Notes: generated by a model not told the origin, from the sequence alone. A DNA stretch of 34,669 bases from an uncultured Victivallis sp. (GCA_944389895.1 CALXOA010000097.1:1-34669); one strand, 5' to 3'; counted from the first letter of the stretch, positions 8,630 to 17,154 are shown. Translations and numbers: made by a program.

Positions 8630-8669
8630 ACGGCAGCCGTTTTCCGATTGTATGGAAAACGACTGCCGT
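8630..8669 (-). other. Long hairpin in the 317-base gap between the GH2 and hydrolase genes
   Basis: Arms 8630-8645 and 8654-8669 pair over 16 positions around an 8-base loop. The one imperfect position is a G-U pair if transcribed from the minus strand but a C-A mismatch from the plus strand, which suggests that the minus-strand RNA (downstream of the alpha/beta hydrolase) is the functional form. No T run follows, so it is not a standard terminator; a factor-dependent terminator or 3'-end protecting structure is possible. The rest of the gap, 8470-8629 and 8670-8735, shows no gene or repeat. Confidence 0.4.
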
Positions 8670-8735
8670 ATCCCGACGGTAGCGGAAAAGGAGTGGCAAC
8701 GCTGTTTCCGAACGATTACGAGCCGGACGCCCGTT

Positions 8736-9782
8736 TCATTTTTTCAGATGCTCGGAAAAGAAGCGTTCCAGTTTGTCGAATGGAATCAAGCCGACTCGGT
8801 CGTAGAGGTCCACATGGCCCGCGCCCGGTATGACCAGAAGCTCTTTCGGTTCCGATGCGCGGCGGTAGGCATCCTCGCTGAATTCGCGGGAGTGGGCGTT
8901 TTCACCGGTGATGAAGAGCAGCGGCCGGGGAGAGATGACTTCCAGATCTTCGAACGGGTAAAAGTTCATGAACTTCACATTGCTTGTGAGCGTGGGATGG
9001 GTCGTGGTCAACGGTGTCGCGCCTTTCGGCGTGACTTCCCCTCGCGGTGTCCGGTAAAACTGGAAAAATTCAATTTCGATTGGCGTGGACTCCGGAGTGA
9101 TTTCATGGATGGTTCCGCCGGTGTACTTCGTTTCTCCCCCGGCGAACTCCACATCGCGCTGAAGCGCTGCCGTTTCGATGATTTTTCTGCGTTGTTCCAG
9201 CGTCAGTGATTTGTGCAGTGCGTTGCGACTGGCCTGCCCCATGTCATACATGCTGACGGTTGCAATGGCTTTCAGGCGAGGGTCGATTTTAGCTGCGCTG
9301 AGTGCGAAACTGCCGCTGCCGCAGATCCCGATGACACCGATGCCGTCCCGGTTGACGAAAGGGAGGCTTCGCAGGTAGTCGACCGCCGCGCTGAAGGCTT
9401 CGGCGTAGAGATCGGGAGAGACCGCGTTGCGCGGGATTCCCTCGCTGTCGCCCCAGAAGGGCAGGTCGATCGCAAGGGTGACAAAGCCGCGTTCGGCCAT
9501 TTTTACGGCATATAGGTTGGCGCTCTGTTCCTTGACTGCTCCCATCGGATGACCGACAATGACAGCCGGTAATCGGATCCCCTCTTCCAGAGTGGTCGGA
9601 GTGATCAGGTTGCCCGCGACCTTCAGCTGATACAGCGTGGGAAAAGCCACGGCGCGCACGGTTACGGTGGAACTTCTGTAGAAGTTGTCGGCGTCGGCCG
9701 GTTTTTCCGCGGAAACGGAGCTGAAGCTCAGGGAAGCGCCGAGTGCCGCTGCGGCCAATTTCCGAACTGGTTGCTCTTTCAT
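8736..9782 (-). CDS. Exported alpha/beta hydrolase, dienelactone-hydrolase-like
   Basis: The start at 9782 (348 aa) is chosen because AAGGA lies 7 bases before it and the N-terminus then becomes a signal peptide, KEQPVRKLAAAALGASLSFS ending in SVSA. The upstream ATG at 9818 would bury that signal. The fold is alpha/beta hydrolase: VIVGHPMG forms the oxyanion region, GICGSGSFAL is the nucleophile elbow with Cys154 in place of Ser, PRPLLFITGENAH supplies the acid strand and VIPGAGHVDLYDR the catalytic His near the C-terminus. A Cys nucleophile is typical of dienelactone hydrolases and some YcjY-type proteins. It probably cleaves an ester in the periplasm, perhaps a decoration on a polysaccharide; that role is inference. 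It is divergent from a LysR gene that probably controls it. Confidence 0.8.
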   Translation of the reverse strand: MKEQPVRKLAAAALGASLSFSSVSAEKPADADNFYRSSTVTVRAVAFPTLYQLKVAGNLITPTTLEEGIRLPAVIVGHPMGAVKEQSANLYAVKMAERGFVTLAIDLPFWGDSEGIPRNAVSPDLYAEAFSAAVDYLRSLPFVNRDGIGVIGICGSGSFALSAAKIDPRLKAIATVSMYDMGQASRNALHKSLTLEQRRKIIETAALQRDVEFAGGETKYTGGTIHEITPESTPIEIEFFQFYRTPRGEVTPKGATPLTTTHPTLTSNVKFMNFYPFEDLEVISPRPLLFITGENAHSREFSEDAYRRASEPKELLVIPGAGHVDLYDRVGLIPFDKLERFFSEHLKK

Positions 9783-9878
9783 GTTTCGTTCCTTCCTGTC
9801 GATCGGTGGTTTTGACATGTCTCCCGCCTGTCGGCGGGTTTCGGTTTGAGCACGGCGGAGTTGTCTGCCGTCTTTTTC

Positions 9879-9906
9879 AATGTAATTCTTTTTGATGGAA
9901 TAGCAA
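9879..9906 (-). promoter_or_regulatory. Promoter for the alpha/beta hydrolase gene
   Basis: TTGCTA (plus 9901-9906), a 16-base spacer and TACATT (plus 9879-9884) read leftward on the minus strand. The leader of about 90 bases contains a six-pair GC hairpin (9823-9838). The LysR-type palindrome lies 14 bases upstream of the -35, the usual place for a LysR activator site. Confidence 0.5.
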
Positions 9907-9919
9907 ATACTTATTTCTT

Positions 9920-9949
9920 ATATCATGATATGCTTGAAAATCATATCAT
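9920..9949. promoter_or_regulatory. Candidate LysR operator
   Basis: A perfect 12-base palindrome ATATCATGATAT (9920-9931) is followed by a further half-site ATATCAT (9943-9949), 23 bases from the first, about two helical turns. It contains the T-N11-A type symmetry that LysR proteins bind. The second half-site lies in the spacer of the LysR gene's own promoter, which would give autorepression, while the palindrome is upstream of the divergent hydrolase promoter. Confidence 0.55.
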
Positions 9950-9962
9950 TCCGGTTTATGTT
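9934..9962 (+). promoter_or_regulatory. Promoter for the LysR gene
   Basis: TTGAAA (9934-9939), 17 bases, TATGTT (9957-9962) point to the LysR start at 10004. The -10 hexamer is identical to that of the promoter at 2753-2781. Confidence 0.6.
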
Positions 9963-10003
9963 TCTATTGCCATGGTATCGTTTGAAAAAAAGGGGGGAGT
10001 ATC

Positions 10004-10915
10004 ATGGAATTACGGGTTCTGCGATATTTTCTCGGAGTGGCCGGGGAGGGCAGCATGACCGGAGCCGCCCGGTTGCTGCATGTGACGCAGCCGACTCTCT
10101 CGAGACAACTCCGGGAGCTGGAGGAGGAGCTTGGTCAGAAACTTTTCATCCGTGGAAGCCACTCACTGTCGCTGACGCCGGAAGGGATGGTCCTGCGCCG
10201 GCGGGCCGAGGAGATTCTCGGAATGGTTCGCAAGACCGAATCGGAATTTTCTTCGATGGGGGAGGCTGTCGGCGGAGAGGTTTATATCGGCGGCGGGGAG
10301 ACCGAGGCCATGCGGCGGATTGCACGGATGGTTCGGGAGTTGCGTGTGGAACATCCGGCAATCCGGTTCCATTTTTTCAGCGGGAATGCAGAGGATGTGA
10401 CCGAACGGCTCGACAGGGGGCTTCTGGATTTTGGAGTTCTGATTCAACCGGTCGACCTTGAAAAGTATCAGTTTGCCGCTCTCCCGGACCGGGATGTCTG
10501 GGGGGTGGTCATGCGCAGGGATTCCCCGCTGGCGCGGCGGAAGAGCGTCACGCCCGGGGATCTGCGGGATCTGCCGTTGATTTTCTCGCGTCAGGTCGTG
10601 CGACGACTTGCTGAGGAGAATGAATATTCAAAATGGTTCGGCCGGGATCGTGACCGGCTGAATGTGGTGGCGACTTACAATCTGATCTACAACGCGGCTC
10701 TGATGGTGGAGGAGGAGGTCGGTTACGCGGTCGCGATCGACCGGCTGGTGAATGTGACCGGGCACGACACTCTCTGTTTCCGGCCTCTGGAACCGCGGTT
10801 GGAATCCGGACTGAACATCGTCTGGAAAAAAGGTCAGGTATTTTCCGCTGCCGCCGGGATTTTTCTGGAACGGATTCAACGGAATTTCGGAGATAACGAT
10901 TCCGTATTGTCGTGA
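10004..10915 (+). CDS. LysR family transcriptional regulator
   Basis: This 303-aa protein has the standard LysR layout. Residues 1-60 are the winged helix-turn-helix (ELRVLRYFLGVAGEGSMTGA followed by ARLLHVTQPTLSRQLRELEE), and residues about 90-300 are the two-lobed periplasmic-binding-like effector domain (YIGGGETEAMRRIARMVREL onward). A strong GGGGGGAG stands 6 bases before the ATG. It is divergent from the exported alpha/beta hydrolase and the shared region carries a palindromic candidate operator, so it most likely activates that gene in response to a small molecule and represses itself. The ligand cannot be read from the sequence. Confidence 0.93.
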   Translation: MELRVLRYFLGVAGEGSMTGAARLLHVTQPTLSRQLRELEEELGQKLFIRGSHSLSLTPEGMVLRRRAEEILGMVRKTESEFSSMGEAVGGEVYIGGGETEAMRRIARMVRELRVEHPAIRFHFFSGNAEDVTERLDRGLLDFGVLIQPVDLEKYQFAALPDRDVWGVVMRRDSPLARRKSVTPGDLRDLPLIFSRQVVRRLAEENEYSKWFGRDRDRLNVVATYNLIYNAALMVEEEVGYAVAIDRLVNVTGHDTLCFRPLEPRLESGLNIVWKKGQVFSAAAGIFLERIQRNFGDNDSVLS

Positions 10916-10972
10916 CGGTTTCGGTTATCCGGGACCGGGAAGGTTCCAGCGGATTTTTCCGGCAATCCGGGA

Positions 10973-10998
10973 TGTCGGGCATCCGACAAAATTCTTTT
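10973..10998 (+). terminator. Weak hairpin terminator after the LysR gene, in the 355-base gap before marR
   Basis: TGTCGG and CCGACA (10973-10978, 10983-10988) form a six-pair stem with a GCAT loop, and an interrupted T-rich run follows. The remaining gap (11000-11190) shows no gene, no repeat and no recognisable RNA; its right end holds the marR promoter. Confidence 0.4.
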
Positions 10999-11196
10999 CT
11001 CTCCCGATAAAATGAAATGGTTGATGATATTGATGTTACACGGGATTCAAAGGGCTGAATCGTAAACTTTGACCATCCCTGATCTCTGGAAACTTTCAGG
11101 CCGTCACACCTCCTGTCCCATTGTTGTCTCATTTTCTTCCGGGATCGTTTCGAGCATCAATTCCACCGGATCATTTCGGAAAATCCAACAGGGCAT

Positions 11197-11224
11197 TTGA
11201 CAAATTTTGTATAGAAGGTATATT
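11197..11224 (+). promoter_or_regulatory. Promoter of the marR-RND operon
   Basis: A perfect TTGACA (11197-11202), 16-base spacer and TATATT (11219-11224) are followed by a leader of about 40 bases to the marR ATG. Overlapping palindromes lie directly downstream. Confidence 0.75.
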
Positions 11225-11246
11225 GATTAATATCTATATAATATAG
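11220..11246. promoter_or_regulatory. Candidate MarR operator, two adjacent inverted repeats
   Basis: ATATT-4-AATAT (11220-11233) is followed at once by CTATAT-1-ATATAG (11234-11246). They overlap the -10 element and transcript start, where a bound MarR dimer would block initiation. This is the normal arrangement for autoregulated MarR-efflux operons; actual binding is inferred. Confidence 0.6.
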
Positions 11247-11270
11247 AATCTAAACAATAAGGATGTTTTT

Positions 11271-11711
11271 ATGAAACAGCAGAGTATCTGGATGAAACTG
11301 CTTCAGGCGACGGATGTGATTCGAGAGTTGCATCATCGTGAGGACAAACTGGAACATGCTCCGCTTCATACGACAATTGCAGAGGCGAAAATCATGCATT
11401 ACGTGGTCTTCAGTCCCGATGGCTGTTCTGTCAAGGAGATTGCGAAACGACTTGGTACGACACGGGGCGCTGTATCGCAAATCATTGAGAAAATGGTACG
11501 GCAGGGGCCGCTGTTGCGTGTTCCCGATGAAAAGGATCGTCGTTCCGTCAGGATTACGCTTTCTCCCATCGGTCTTGAACGTCACAAACAGATTTCAACA
11601 TCATTTGATGGTTTGATGGTGAAATTACTGGACGGGGTTCCGCAGGAGAAAATTGATACCTTTGTGGAGGTTCTAGACCATCTGATCGATGCGAAGGATG
11701 AAATTTCATAA
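11271..11711 (+). CDS. MarR family transcriptional repressor
   Basis: This 146-aa protein has the size and layout of MarR proteins: an N-terminal dimer helix, then a winged helix-turn-helix (CSVKEIAKRLGTTRGAVSQI, about 52-71) and the wing with the family signature DEKDRRSVRITLSPIG (about 87-102), ending in a dimerisation helix. AAGGA lies 7 bases before the ATG. It is the first gene of an operon with an RND membrane-fusion protein 17 bases downstream and the RND pump after that, so it is most likely the drug- or metabolite-responsive repressor of the pump. Base composition is visibly more AT-rich than in most neighbours. Confidence 0.92.
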   Translation: MKQQSIWMKLLQATDVIRELHHREDKLEHAPLHTTIAEAKIMHYVVFSPDGCSVKEIAKRLGTTRGAVSQIIEKMVRQGPLLRVPDEKDRRSVRITLSPIGLERHKQISTSFDGLMVKLLDGVPQEKIDTFVEVLDHLIDAKDEIS

Positions 11712-11728
11712 GTAATTGGAGGTGAATC

Positions 11729-12832
11729 ATGTTTTTGCGACTGTTGAAATTACTCTGCCTGGCTCCGTGTCTTCTGACGTTTTCGATGGTGGCGGCACCC
11801 CCCTCGACGGGAGGCAAAGTGGTTGTCGGCGTGGAAAAAGTTCTGGAGGTGGAAGATTACGAAACTCGTCACTATACCGGGCAGGTCGTTTCCCGCTCTG
11901 TCGTGAATATCGTGCCGAGGGTTTCCGGTGAAATCCTTGAAATTGGTTTTCTGGAAGGGGAAAGTGTTCGCGGGGGACAGATGCTCTACAAACTCGATCC
12001 GGTTCAATATGAGGCCGCGGTGAAGGGGGCGGAAGCCGATATTGAGAAATGCCGGGCGGAACTGACTTATGCCCAGAGCAATTTCAATCGCCTCAATCTG
12101 CTCTACCAGAAAAACGCAACCAGTCTCGATATGCTGGAGAACGCCAAGGCTACACTGGGAGCGGCCGGGGCAGCCCTGCTTTCTGCCGAAGCGGAGTTGA
12201 TTACCGCCAGAGATAATTTGAAGAACACCGTCATCACGGCCCCCCATGGCGGTATTGTCGGGGTAACGTCTTTCACTCCGGGAAATTATATCACTCCCAA
12301 TTCCGGTACTCTGCTTACCATCATTCAGACCCAGCCGATTCGAGTGCGTTTCCCCATCAGTGTCGCCGATCTTCTGACGATGTTCGGTTCAAATCAGGAG
12401 TTGCTGGAGAACGGCAGAGTTGAGGTTCAATTGGCGGATGGATCCCGGCTGGATGAGAAAGGAACCATCGAGCTGCTCAACAACGAGGTGAATGCCAAAA
12501 CCGATACCATCCAGATCTATGCGAGTTTTCCGAATGCAGAACGTAAACTCATCATGGGAAATACATTGACCGTGACGCTTTCCCGTAAAAACGGGAAACT
12601 GCTTCCTGCCGTCACTCCATCGGCGTTGATGCACGATGCAAAGGGCTCTTTTGTCTATGTAATTGATGCTGAGAACAAAGTGGAAAAACGATACGTGACT
12701 CCCGGAAATTCAACGCCTGACCGGCAGTTGATTCAGGAGGGGCTGAGCAAAGGGGAAAACGTCATTGTCAAAGGGACCCACAAGGTACTTCCCGGCATGA
12801 CGATCGCCCCGGATTCACAGCAAAAAGGATGA
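11729..12832 (+). CDS. RND efflux periplasmic adaptor (membrane-fusion protein)
   Basis: This 367-aa protein belongs to the HlyD/AcrA adaptor family that links an inner-membrane RND pump to an outer-membrane channel. An N-terminal signal sequence (LRLLKLLCLAPCLLTFSMVA) precedes a beta-barrel start, the lipoyl half RVSGEILEIGFLEGESVRGG (about 68-87), an alpha-hairpin of about 100-160, the second lipoyl half VITAPHGGIVGVTSFTPGN, and beta-barrel and membrane-proximal domains to the end. A GGAGGTG lies 8 bases before the ATG. Cys residues in the signal are not in a good lipobox, so lipid attachment is doubtful. The spacing of 7 bases to the pump gene supports one transcript. Confidence 0.92.
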   Translation: MFLRLLKLLCLAPCLLTFSMVAAPPSTGGKVVVGVEKVLEVEDYETRHYTGQVVSRSVVNIVPRVSGEILEIGFLEGESVRGGQMLYKLDPVQYEAAVKGAEADIEKCRAELTYAQSNFNRLNLLYQKNATSLDMLENAKATLGAAGAALLSAEAELITARDNLKNTVITAPHGGIVGVTSFTPGNYITPNSGTLLTIIQTQPIRVRFPISVADLLTMFGSNQELLENGRVEVQLADGSRLDEKGTIELLNNEVNAKTDTIQIYASFPNAERKLIMGNTLTVTLSRKNGKLLPAVTPSALMHDAKGSFVYVIDAENKVEKRYVTPGNSTPDRQLIQEGLSKGENVIVKGTHKVLPGMTIAPDSQQKG

Positions 12833-12839
12833 AGTCGAA

Positions 12840-15800
12840 ATGGTTTCCAGGGTTTTTATTGAACGTCCTCGTCTGGCATTGGTTCTCAGTCTTGTTCTGG
12901 TATTGACCGGGATCATTTCCCTCTGGAAACTCCCTGTGGCGGAGTATCCGGAGATCGCACCGCCGACGCTCATGGTATCAACCAGTTACCCCGGCGCCAG
13001 TGCCGAGGTGATTGTACAGACGGTGGCGATTCCGATTGAAGATGAAATCAACGGAGTCGACGATCTGCTTTACTTTTCCTCCACCTGTGACAATTCCGGC
13101 AATTACTCCTGTCGTGTCACGTTTCAGAGCGGAACGGATACGGATATTGCGATGGTCAATCTGCAGAACGCGGTCAGCCGGGCAGAAGTAAATCTCCCGG
13201 CCGACGTCACCAAGAACGGTATATCCGTGGAAAAACGCGGCAGCGATCTTCTTGCGATGTTTGCATTTCTGACTGACGGAACCAGAATGAATCTCATGGA
13301 GTTGAACAACTATGTCGACTCAAACATCAAGGATGCAATCAGTCGAATTGCCGGTGTGTCCTCGGCGGAAATCATGGCCTCGAGGGAGTATTCGATGCGT
13401 ATCTGGCTGAATCCGTTGCGAATGGCCGGTCTCGGAATTTCCACTGCGGACATCATCGCGGCCGTGGAGTCTCAGAACATTCAGGCCGCAGCAGGAGCAA
13501 TTGGTACTGAACATTCCAATCAATACGTGAATTACAAACTCAACGTCAAAGGTCGTCTGGTAACGCCCGAGGAGTTCGGCAGTATCGTGGTTCGCCATGA
13601 TGAGGACGGCAGTATCGTGCAACTGAGGGATATTGCTGAAGTGGAGATGGGAGCAAGTTCCTATGCCGGGAAGAGCCTGTTCAACGGAAAGGAATCGGTC
13701 GGTCTCGGTGTCTACCGTACTCCTGAGGCAAACGCGCTGGAGACCGTGGATAAGATAAAAACGGAACTTGACAGATGGAAGAAACTTCTGCCTGAAGGCG
13801 TCAGTTGTGTCATCGCATACGATCCCACTGAATTTATCAAAGTCTCCATGGGGGAAATTGTCACGACATTGATTTCTGCGTTGTTGCTGGTGGTGCTGAT
13901 CACCTGGTTGTTTCTGCAGGACTGGCGTGCGACATTGATTCCTTCAATCGCAATTCCCGTCGCGTTGCTCGGCACTTTCCCGTTTTTGTATGCGCTGGAT
14001 TACAGCATCAACGTGTTGACGATGTTCGGCCTGATTCTGGTAGTCGGTTCGCTCTGCGACGATGCGATCGTGGTGGTGGAGAACTGTCAGGCGTTGATGG
14101 AGCGTGAAGGGTTGGCTCCGAAGGAAGCGGCCATGAAGTGCATGAGCCAGATTACCGGTGCAATCATTGCGACCACGCTGGTTACCGTCGCCTGCTATGC
14201 CCCGCTTGCGTTCTACGGCGGCATGGTGGGAAACATCTACATGCAGTTCGCAGTTTCCATGTGCATTGCGCTCTGTCTTTCGACCGTGGTTGCGATGACG
14301 CTCAGCCCGGCTCTATGTGCGATTCTGCTGCGGAAACCGGACGGTCGGGTCCCGCTGATCTTCCGTCCGTTCAACCGGGTGTTGGACGGCAGTCGGAAAA
14401 TCTACTCGTTTTTCGTCATGTTCCTGGTTCGCCGGGCATTCCTGACTCTCCTGCTGTTCGGTGTGGTGTGTGGGGGGATCTGGCTGCTTTACGGTAAACT
14501 TCACAGCTCTTTCCTCCCGCGGGAGGATAAAGGCGAAATCATGTGCGACATTGAATTACCGCGTGGAGCTTCCGTCACCCGGACCGACGCGGTCCTGGAG
14601 GAATTTCTCGAAAAAATTTCCGATATCAAGGGGATTCGTTCGACGATGATTATTTCGGAAAAAAGCGTAATGTCCGGAACCGGAGAAAACGTGGCTCGAT
14701 GCATTGTCCGTCTGGATCCATGGGATCAGCGTACCACCCCGGATCTCAGTCTGGAGTCTATCATCAGTCAGATTCAGGAGAAGGCCGGAACGATTTCCGA
14801 TGCTTCCGTTGTTTCGTTTACGCCTCCGGCAATTATGGGACTCGGGGCCGCGGGAGGCGCGAATTTCAATTTGTGCGGAATCGGTGATATTGATCCCGGA
14901 GAGCTGGCAACGATTGCCAGAACGTTCGCAATGGAACTGGACGGCAGACCGGAAACGCGTTCCGCCATGACCTCCTACAATGCCGATACTCCGCAGTTGT
15001 TCCTGGACATCGACCGTGAGAAGGCCGAAACGCTTGGTGTGGCAACGGGTACGATCTTCTCCACCCTTCAGAGTAAACTTGCTTCGTTGTATATCAACGA
15101 CTTTACATTTCTGGGCCGCAATTACGAAGTCAAGATGCAGTCTACGGCCGATAACCGTACCACACTGGACAACATCCGTGAGATTCAGGTACCGAATGAC
15201 TCCGGAGAGATGGTCCCTCTCAGTTCCATCGGCACGCTGCGGTACACTGTCGGGCCGAATCAGATCATGCGTTTCAACAAGATGACCTGTGCCGAACTCA
15301 ACGCACAGGCGGCGCCGGGAGTCAGTTCTCAGCGTATCTTTGAGCTGGTCGAGGGGACCGAACTGCCTGAAAACTACCATGTTGAATGGACGGGACTCAG
15401 TTATCAGGAAAAACTCAACCAGGGACAGATTACCTATCTGATGGCCCTTGCCCTTCTTTTCGCCTACCTGTTTCTGGTCGGGCAGTACGAGAGCTGGACG
15501 ATTCCCATTCCGGTAATGCTGGCCGTCTCCTTTGCAGTGCTCGGCGCGCTGCTGGGCCTTCTGATTTCCGGGGAGACGATGAGCATCTACGCCCAGCTCG
15601 GTATGGTTATGCTGATCGGCCTTGCTGCCAAGAATGCGATTCTGATGGTGGAGTTTTCCAAGCAGGAACGAGAAAACGGAAAAAGTGTTTTCGAAGCCGC
15701 TTTGAACGGGGCCAATCTCCGCTATCGCGCCGTATTGATGACCGCATGGAGTTTTCTTTTCGGGGTGTTTCCGCTGGTGATCGCGACGGGAGCCGGTTCC

Positions 15801-15992
15801 GGAAGTCGTCGCGCAATCGGCATTACGACGTTTTCCGGGATGGTGCTGGCCACACTGGTCGGAATCGTTTTCACTCCGGCGCTCTATGCCGTGTTTCAAC
15901 GTTTCCGGGAATGGCTGAAAGGAAAGTTTTCCTGCTTCCGGTATCGGAACAGGCCGATGGTTCATGCCGTACCCCCCGGGGAGGACGCGTGA
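12840..15992 (+). CDS. RND multidrug efflux permease, HAE-1 (AcrB/MexB-like)
   Basis: At 1050 aa this matches AcrB in length and layout: TM1 at residues 10-28, a first porter loop, TMs 2-6 around 330-490, TM7 near 530, a second porter loop, and TMs 8-12 from about 860. The proton-relay residues are intact: Asp407-Asp408 in SLCDDAIVVVEN (the same numbers as in AcrB), Lys931 in LAAKNAILMVEF, and Arg961 and Thr968 in the following helix. It would export hydrophobic compounds from the periplasm using the proton gradient. No outer-membrane factor (TolC/OprM) follows, so the pump must recruit one encoded elsewhere. Like marR and the adaptor, it has somewhat lower GC than the flanking genes. Confidence 0.95.
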   Translation: MVSRVFIERPRLALVLSLVLVLTGIISLWKLPVAEYPEIAPPTLMVSTSYPGASAEVIVQTVAIPIEDEINGVDDLLYFSSTCDNSGNYSCRVTFQSGTDTDIAMVNLQNAVSRAEVNLPADVTKNGISVEKRGSDLLAMFAFLTDGTRMNLMELNNYVDSNIKDAISRIAGVSSAEIMASREYSMRIWLNPLRMAGLGISTADIIAAVESQNIQAAAGAIGTEHSNQYVNYKLNVKGRLVTPEEFGSIVVRHDEDGSIVQLRDIAEVEMGASSYAGKSLFNGKESVGLGVYRTPEANALETVDKIKTELDRWKKLLPEGVSCVIAYDPTEFIKVSMGEIVTTLISALLLVVLITWLFLQDWRATLIPSIAIPVALLGTFPFLYALDYSINVLTMFGLILVVGSLCDDAIVVVENCQALMEREGLAPKEAAMKCMSQITGAIIATTLVTVACYAPLAFYGGMVGNIYMQFAVSMCIALCLSTVVAMTLSPALCAILLRKPDGRVPLIFRPFNRVLDGSRKIYSFFVMFLVRRAFLTLLLFGVVCGGIWLLYGKLHSSFLPREDKGEIMCDIELPRGASVTRTDAVLEEFLEKISDIKGIRSTMIISEKSVMSGTGENVARCIVRLDPWDQRTTPDLSLESIISQIQEKAGTISDASVVSFTPPAIMGLGAAGGANFNLCGIGDIDPGELATIARTFAMELDGRPETRSAMTSYNADTPQLFLDIDREKAETLGVATGTIFSTLQSKLASLYINDFTFLGRNYEVKMQSTADNRTTLDNIREIQVPNDSGEMVPLSSIGTLRYTVGPNQIMRFNKMTCAELNAQAAPGVSSQRIFELVEGTELPENYHVEWTGLSYQEKLNQGQITYLMALALLFAYLFLVGQYESWTIPIPVMLAVSFAVLGALLGLLISGETMSIYAQLGMVMLIGLAAKNAILMVEFSKQERENGKSVFEAALNGANLRYRAVLMTAWSFLFGVFPLVIATGAGSGSRRAIGITTFSGMVLATLVGIVFTPALYAVFQRFREWLKGKFSCFRYRNRPMVHAVPPGEDA

Positions 15993-16121
15993 GAAGATAC
16001 GTAATCCCGGTCTGACTGGAGAGTGGGGCGGGACGTCGATACCGGTTCCCCCGGAAGGAGGGCTTTCCCGGATAACAGACATTGCCCGGGATGCCGTTGA
16101 ATGGGCGGAAAATAAGGAAAT

Positions 16122-16145
16122 CCGGAGGAGGAGCATCTTCTCCGG
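16122..16145 (-). terminator. Hairpin terminator after the UroD-like gene
   Basis: Positions 16122-16145 fold into a nine-pair stem with one wobble and a six-base loop, beginning 7 bases after the UroD-like stop. On the minus strand a T-rich stretch follows, as expected for an intrinsic terminator. The plus-strand RND operon ends 130 bases to the left and may use the same hairpin. Confidence 0.55.
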
Positions 16146-16152
16146 TTCTACT

Positions 16153-17154
16153 TCAACGATATTCGGCGATCGCTTCCAGCAGGGCGACAACATTCTCCCA
16201 CGGCGCGTCGTTTTCCATTTCGACGTAGAAAATTCCTCCCCCGTTGCGGTAGCGGGCCGCCATGTCACGCACCCAGGCCCGGATTTCCGCCGGCTTCCCC
16301 CGCGGAATCAGATACTGGCGGTCGGGATGCAGCAACAGCGCCACACGATTTTCCGCACAGAGGTCGAGAAACTCTTCCCTTCGCCCGTAGATGGAGAGTT
16401 GAGGCCACAGGAGGTCGATTCCAAGGTCGAACAACGGTTTCAGAATCGGATCAATGAATCCGCAGGAGTGGAACAGCACTTTTCGGCCCGCCTGCTTGAT
16501 CGGTTTGATCAGACGCCGGTAACGCGGCACGAAGATCCGCTCGAACAGGGCGGGAGGAAAGAGGGCTGCATTCTGTGTCCCGAAGTCGTCCCCGATGGAA
16601 AATACGTCGGAACCGGCTTTGATCCAGCGGGCATTCCATTCCAGATAGTAATCGACCAGGCGATCGACGAAACGCAACAGATCGGGATCTTCTTCAAAGA
16701 AATCCATGATCGTCTCGTCGAACGGACGCAGTGCACTGGTTCGTTCAAACAGAGAGGCATATCCTTCGAAAATCAGATGGTTTTCGCGCTTCTCCGGTGG
16801 AATGGCCGGAATGTCGGGGATCGGCGGAAATCGGTACTCCGTCGCGGTTTTCCAGTCGCGCAGGGGATATTCCTTCGGGTGTCCCTGTATGCCGAAGATC
16901 AGGTATTCCCAGAGGGTACCCCATTCATCTCTGCGAAATTCATGATAGGAACCATCCGGCGAAACGGCGTTTTCCGGCGGTTTCCGGTCCGGATCGAAGG
17001 TGACGAGATTGTCGCCCGGCACTCGGGCGAACAGATCCGCCAGTTTCGTGCCGTGCACATGAAAACCGGCGGTACTGGGATGATAAAACAGCGGAATCCG
17101 ATCCGGTTTCTCGAATGCAATTGCCGCCGACATGCGTTCGCGGGGTGTCATCAT
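16153..17154 (-). CDS. UroD-like (MtaA/CmuA-type) protein
   Basis: This 333-aa protein has the uroporphyrinogen-decarboxylase fold as used in cobalamin/corrinoid methyltransferases. It opens with TPRERMSAAIAFEKPDRIPL, the family start, and carries KVLFHSCGFIDPILKPLFDLGID, where the H-x-C motif corresponds to zinc ligands of MtaA/MtbA. The third zinc ligand, a Cys late in those enzymes, is not evident; the matching segment reads ALLLHPDRQYLIPRG with a His. It lacks the N-terminal Arg-rich substrate motif of true heme-pathway UroD, so heme synthesis is unlikely. Lentisphaerota encode many paralogues with no known substrate. A promoter at 17212-17239 can drive it apart from the glycyl radical enzyme gene upstream, though both lie on one strand 153 bases apart. 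Methyl transfer or demethylation of a sugar or choline-like compound is only a guess. Confidence 0.8.
   Translation of the reverse strand: MMTPRERMSAAIAFEKPDRIPLFYHPSTAGFHVHGTKLADLFARVPGDNLVTFDPDRKPPENAVSPDGSYHEFRRDEWGTLWEYLIFGIQGHPKEYPLRDWKTATEYRFPPIPDIPAIPPEKRENHLIFEGYASLFERTSALRPFDETIMDFFEEDPDLLRFVDRLVDYYLEWNARWIKAGSDVFSIGDDFGTQNAALFPPALFERIFVPRYRRLIKPIKQAGRKVLFHSCGFIDPILKPLFDLGIDLLWPQLSIYGRREEFLDLCAENRVALLLHPDRQYLIPRGKPAEIRAWVRDMAARYRNGGGIFYVEMENDAPWENVVALLEAIAEYR

Noticed and set aside
11024..11160. Possible small gene or RNA in the gap before marR
   Set aside because: Only an isolated AGGAGGTG on the minus strand followed by a four-codon frame; no structure or promoter supports a gene.
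14556..16268. Open frame of 570 codons on the minus strand
   Set aside because: It is antisense to the RND pump, whose residues are fully conserved; no family resemblance and no start signals.
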